From assembly GCA_030598305.1 (NCBI GenBank), contig JAUVQC010000048.1, positions 1 to 8,315 of the forward strand: a DNA stretch of 8,315 bases, given 5' to 3'. This document shows, one piece after another, positions 6,652 through 8,315 of this stretch. Below the pieces are notes generated by a model that worked only from the letters and a program-made list of their open reading frames with translations, did not search any database and was not told where the DNA came from. This DNA comes from Actinomycetes bacterium. GTDB lineage: Bacteria; Actinomycetota; Acidimicrobiia; UBA5794. The first letter of the stretch is position 1; the number at the start of each line of letters is the position of its first letter. Both the position numbers and the translations under genes were made by a program.

Positions 6652-6673
6652 TGCCACCGGTCCCGGTCGCTGT

Positions 6674-7645
6674 TCAGGTGTTCTCGCCCTTGAAGAGCTC
6701 ACTCACCGAGCGGTCACTGAAGATGGCCTCGATCGTCCCGGCCACGAGTGGGGCGATCGACAGAACAGTCAGATTGGGAAGCGTCAGTGCTGCCTTTGTC
6801 ACCGGCAGCGTGTTCGTGATGATGATCTCGTCGAACGGTGCCGAGGAGAGCCGCTCGACGGCGGGGCCAGCGAGGATCCCGTGCGTTGCAACCACGATCA
6901 CAGAGAGCGCCCCTCGCTTGACGAGAAGTTCCGCACTCGCAATGACAGTGCCGGCCGTGTCGATCATGTCATCGACGATCACACAGTGCCTGCCCTCCAC
7001 GTCACCGACGACCCACTCCGCTGCAACTTCGTTGCGAGCATCGCTGCGGCGCCGTTTGTACACGAAAGCAACCTCAGCATCGACGTGGCGGGCGAACGTC
7101 GTCGCGCGCTTCACACCGCCCGAGTCGGGAGACACGAACGTGATCGGGCCATCGAGCTTGCGAGTCAGATAGTCCTCGAACAGTGGCATAGCGGTAAGTG
7201 AGTCAAACGGAGCGTTGATGAAACCCTGAACCTGACCGGTATGGAGATCGACCGACGCGATACGGTCAGCACCGGCTGCCATGAAGAGATCTCCGATCAT
7301 CTTGGCTGAGATCGGCTCGCGGGGTCTGCCCTTCTTGTCCTGGCGTGCGTAGCCATAGAACGGGATGACCGCCGTGATGCGCTTTGCCGACGCGCGCTTC
7401 AGCGCGTCGATCATGATCAGCTGCTCCATGATGTGGTGGTTGATCGGATCTGAGTGGCTCTGGATCACGAAACAGTCCGCACCACGGACCGATTCGGTGT
7501 ACCGAATGTAGATCTCACCGTTCGCGAATGTTGACCGCTCCACTCCACCGAGTTCGACATTGAGGAGTTTTGCCACCTCAGCGCCGAGATCCTCGTTTGC
7601 GGACCCCGAGAACACCATGAGCCTCTTGACTCCTGGTCGCTTCAT
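6674..7645 (-). CDS. prs: Ribose-phosphate pyrophosphokinase (PRPP synthase)
   Basis: Prs transfers pyrophosphate from ATP to ribose 5-phosphate to make PRPP for purine, pyrimidine, histidine, tryptophan and NAD synthesis. The 323-residue length is typical of class I bacterial enzymes. Motifs are FANGEIYIR (40-48), the ATP site PFYGYARQDKK (95-105), DLHTGQVQGF (133-142), SPDSGGVKRA (172-181), the flexible-loop KRRR (197-200), and the PRPP-binding loop VIVDDMIDTAGT (222-233). The ATG at 7645 overlaps the glmU stop as TGATG, and AGGGGAG lies about eight bases upstream. In Actinomycetota and Firmicutes Prs commonly follows GlmU, whose UDP-sugar product and PRPP both draw on central precursors. 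In related genomes L25 usually comes next; here aceK and yjbQ intervene. Confidence 0.97.
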   Translation of the reverse strand: MKRPGVKRLMVFSGSANEDLGAEVAKLLNVELGGVERSTFANGEIYIRYTESVRGADCFVIQSHSDPINHHIMEQLIMIDALKRASAKRITAVIPFYGYARQDKKGRPREPISAKMIGDLFMAAGADRIASVDLHTGQVQGFINAPFDSLTAMPLFEDYLTRKLDGPITFVSPDSGGVKRATTFARHVDAEVAFVYKRRRSDARNEVAAEWVVGDVEGRHCVIVDDMIDTAGTVIASAELLVKRGALSVIVVATHGILAGPAVERLSSAPFDEIIITNTLPVTKAALTLPNLTVLSIAPLVAGTIEAIFSDRSVSELFKGENT

Positions 7646-8315
7646 CAGTCCGGCTCCCCTTCCGCGCGTCGTCGCCTTCTCTCAGCGTAGTCCGGAATGT
7701 TCTCCTGTAGATTCCGTTCGACACCGAGGGCACCTTCGGGGACATCACTGGTGATCACTGAACCGGCCCCCGTGAATGCGTCATCGCCAACCGTGACGGG
7801 TGCGATCAGCATCGTGTCCGACCCGATCCTGACCCGATCCCCGATCGTGGTTCGGTGTTTATCGAATCCGTCGTAGTTCACGGTCACCGTGCCAGCTCCG
7901 ATATTGGTGTCGCTCCCGATCGTTGTATCACCGATGTAGCTGAGATGAGGCACCTTGGTCCCCTCACCGATCTCGGAGTTCTTGATTTCGACATAGGTAC
8001 CGGCCTTCGCGCCATCGGCAAGAACCGCTCCGGGTCTGAGATATGCGAACGGACCAACGGACACACCCGCGCCGACGGTTGCCCCGGTGAGGACTGCGTT
8101 GACGATCTTTGCACCCTCGCCAACCGTGGAATCATGAATCTGGACGCTTGGGCCGATGCATGCGCCGGGCGCGATCACCGTGTCGCCGCTGAGATAGGTA
8201 TCGGGGTAGATCTCTGTGCCCGGCGCCACATCGACGTCGGCTTCGATGTAGACACGTGACGGATCAAGCATCCACACACCGGCATCGAGAAGCCGTGCAT
8301 TGACGCGGGACCGCA
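7645..8315 (-). CDS. glmU: GlmU C-terminal part: glucosamine-1-phosphate acetyltransferase domain (5' end outside window)
   Basis: GlmU is bifunctional: it acetylates glucosamine 1-phosphate and then uridylylates it to UDP-GlcNAc for peptidoglycan. Only the C-terminal acetyltransferase portion is in the window; the frame stays open to the right edge, so the true start is beyond 8315. An internal GTG at 8277 is not the start, because the residues before it ([11 protein letters not shown]) match the linker helix that leads into the GlmU left-handed beta helix. Hexapeptide repeats run through most of the visible protein ([30 protein letters not shown]). Key conserved stretches are [21 protein letters not shown] with the catalytic histidine, [14 protein letters not shown], and [14 protein letters not shown]. 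The tail ends with an arginine-rich stretch and a short acidic end. It overlaps prs by one base at the stop. Confidence 0.96.
   Translation of the reverse strand, partial: RSRVNARLLDAGVWMLDPSRVYIEADVDVAPGTEIYPDTYLSGDTVIAPGACIGPSVQIHDSTVGEGAKIVNAVLTGATVGAGVSVGPFAYLRPGAVLADGAKAGTYVEIKNSEIGEGTKVPHLSYIGDTTIGSDTNIGAGTVTVNYDGFDKHRTTIGDRVRIGSDTMLIAPVTVGDDAFTGAGSVITSDVPEGALGVERNLQENIPDYAERRRRRAEGEPD

Noticed and set aside
6515..7201. Plus-strand open frame of 228 codons opposite aceK and prs
   Set aside because: It lies across the junction of two well-supported genes and shows no domain or ribosome site; long antisense frames are expected at this GC content.
7645..8277. Reading the GlmU portion as a complete stand-alone acetyltransferase starting at GTG 8277
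   Set aside because: The frame continues upstream to the window edge with residues that match the GlmU linker, so the GTG is internal.

Overview
The window is a compact bacterial housekeeping locus. Eight complete genes and one cut by the window edge all lie on the minus strand, so they are transcribed from right to left. A short fragment of a tenth gene enters from the left edge on the plus strand. DNA composition looks moderately high in GC by eye. The order glmU, prs, rplY(ctc), pth is the conserved order of Gram-positive bacteria, and the CTC-type L25 with an acidic tail fits Actinomycetota best, perhaps a deep-branching or uncultured lineage. The taxonomic assignment is inference from gene order and protein style only.

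Reading in transcription order: the C-terminal acetyltransferase half of GlmU (cut by the right edge); Prs (PRPP synthase), whose start overlaps the glmU stop as TGATG; AceK (isocitrate dehydrogenase kinase/phosphatase), 22 nt later; a YjbQ/UPF0047 protein joined to aceK by an ATGA overlap; an 88-nt gap; ribosomal protein L25/CTC; peptidyl-tRNA hydrolase (Pth), which appears to start at a CTG overlapping the rplY stop as CTGA; glycerol kinase GlpK after 13 nt; a PgsA-type CDP-alcohol phosphatidyltransferase after 45 nt; and an extended SDR epimerase/reductase overlapping the pgsA end. A 9-bp perfect hairpin sits at the convergent junction with the plus-strand fragment, which is probably the end of a GNAT acetyltransferase.

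The tight spacing suggests one long transcription unit or two, the second starting in the 88-nt gap before rplY. Functional groups are cell-wall and nucleotide precursors (GlmU, Prs), translation (L25, Pth), glycerol 3-phosphate and phospholipid (GlpK makes the glycerol 3-phosphate that PgsA uses), and carbon-flux control (AceK). The two things most worth a second look are the aceK-yjbQ pair set inside an otherwise conserved gene string, with no glyoxylate-shunt genes in view, and the non-canonical pth start. There is no tRNA, rRNA, CRISPR array, insertion sequence or stretch above 300 bases without a gene.
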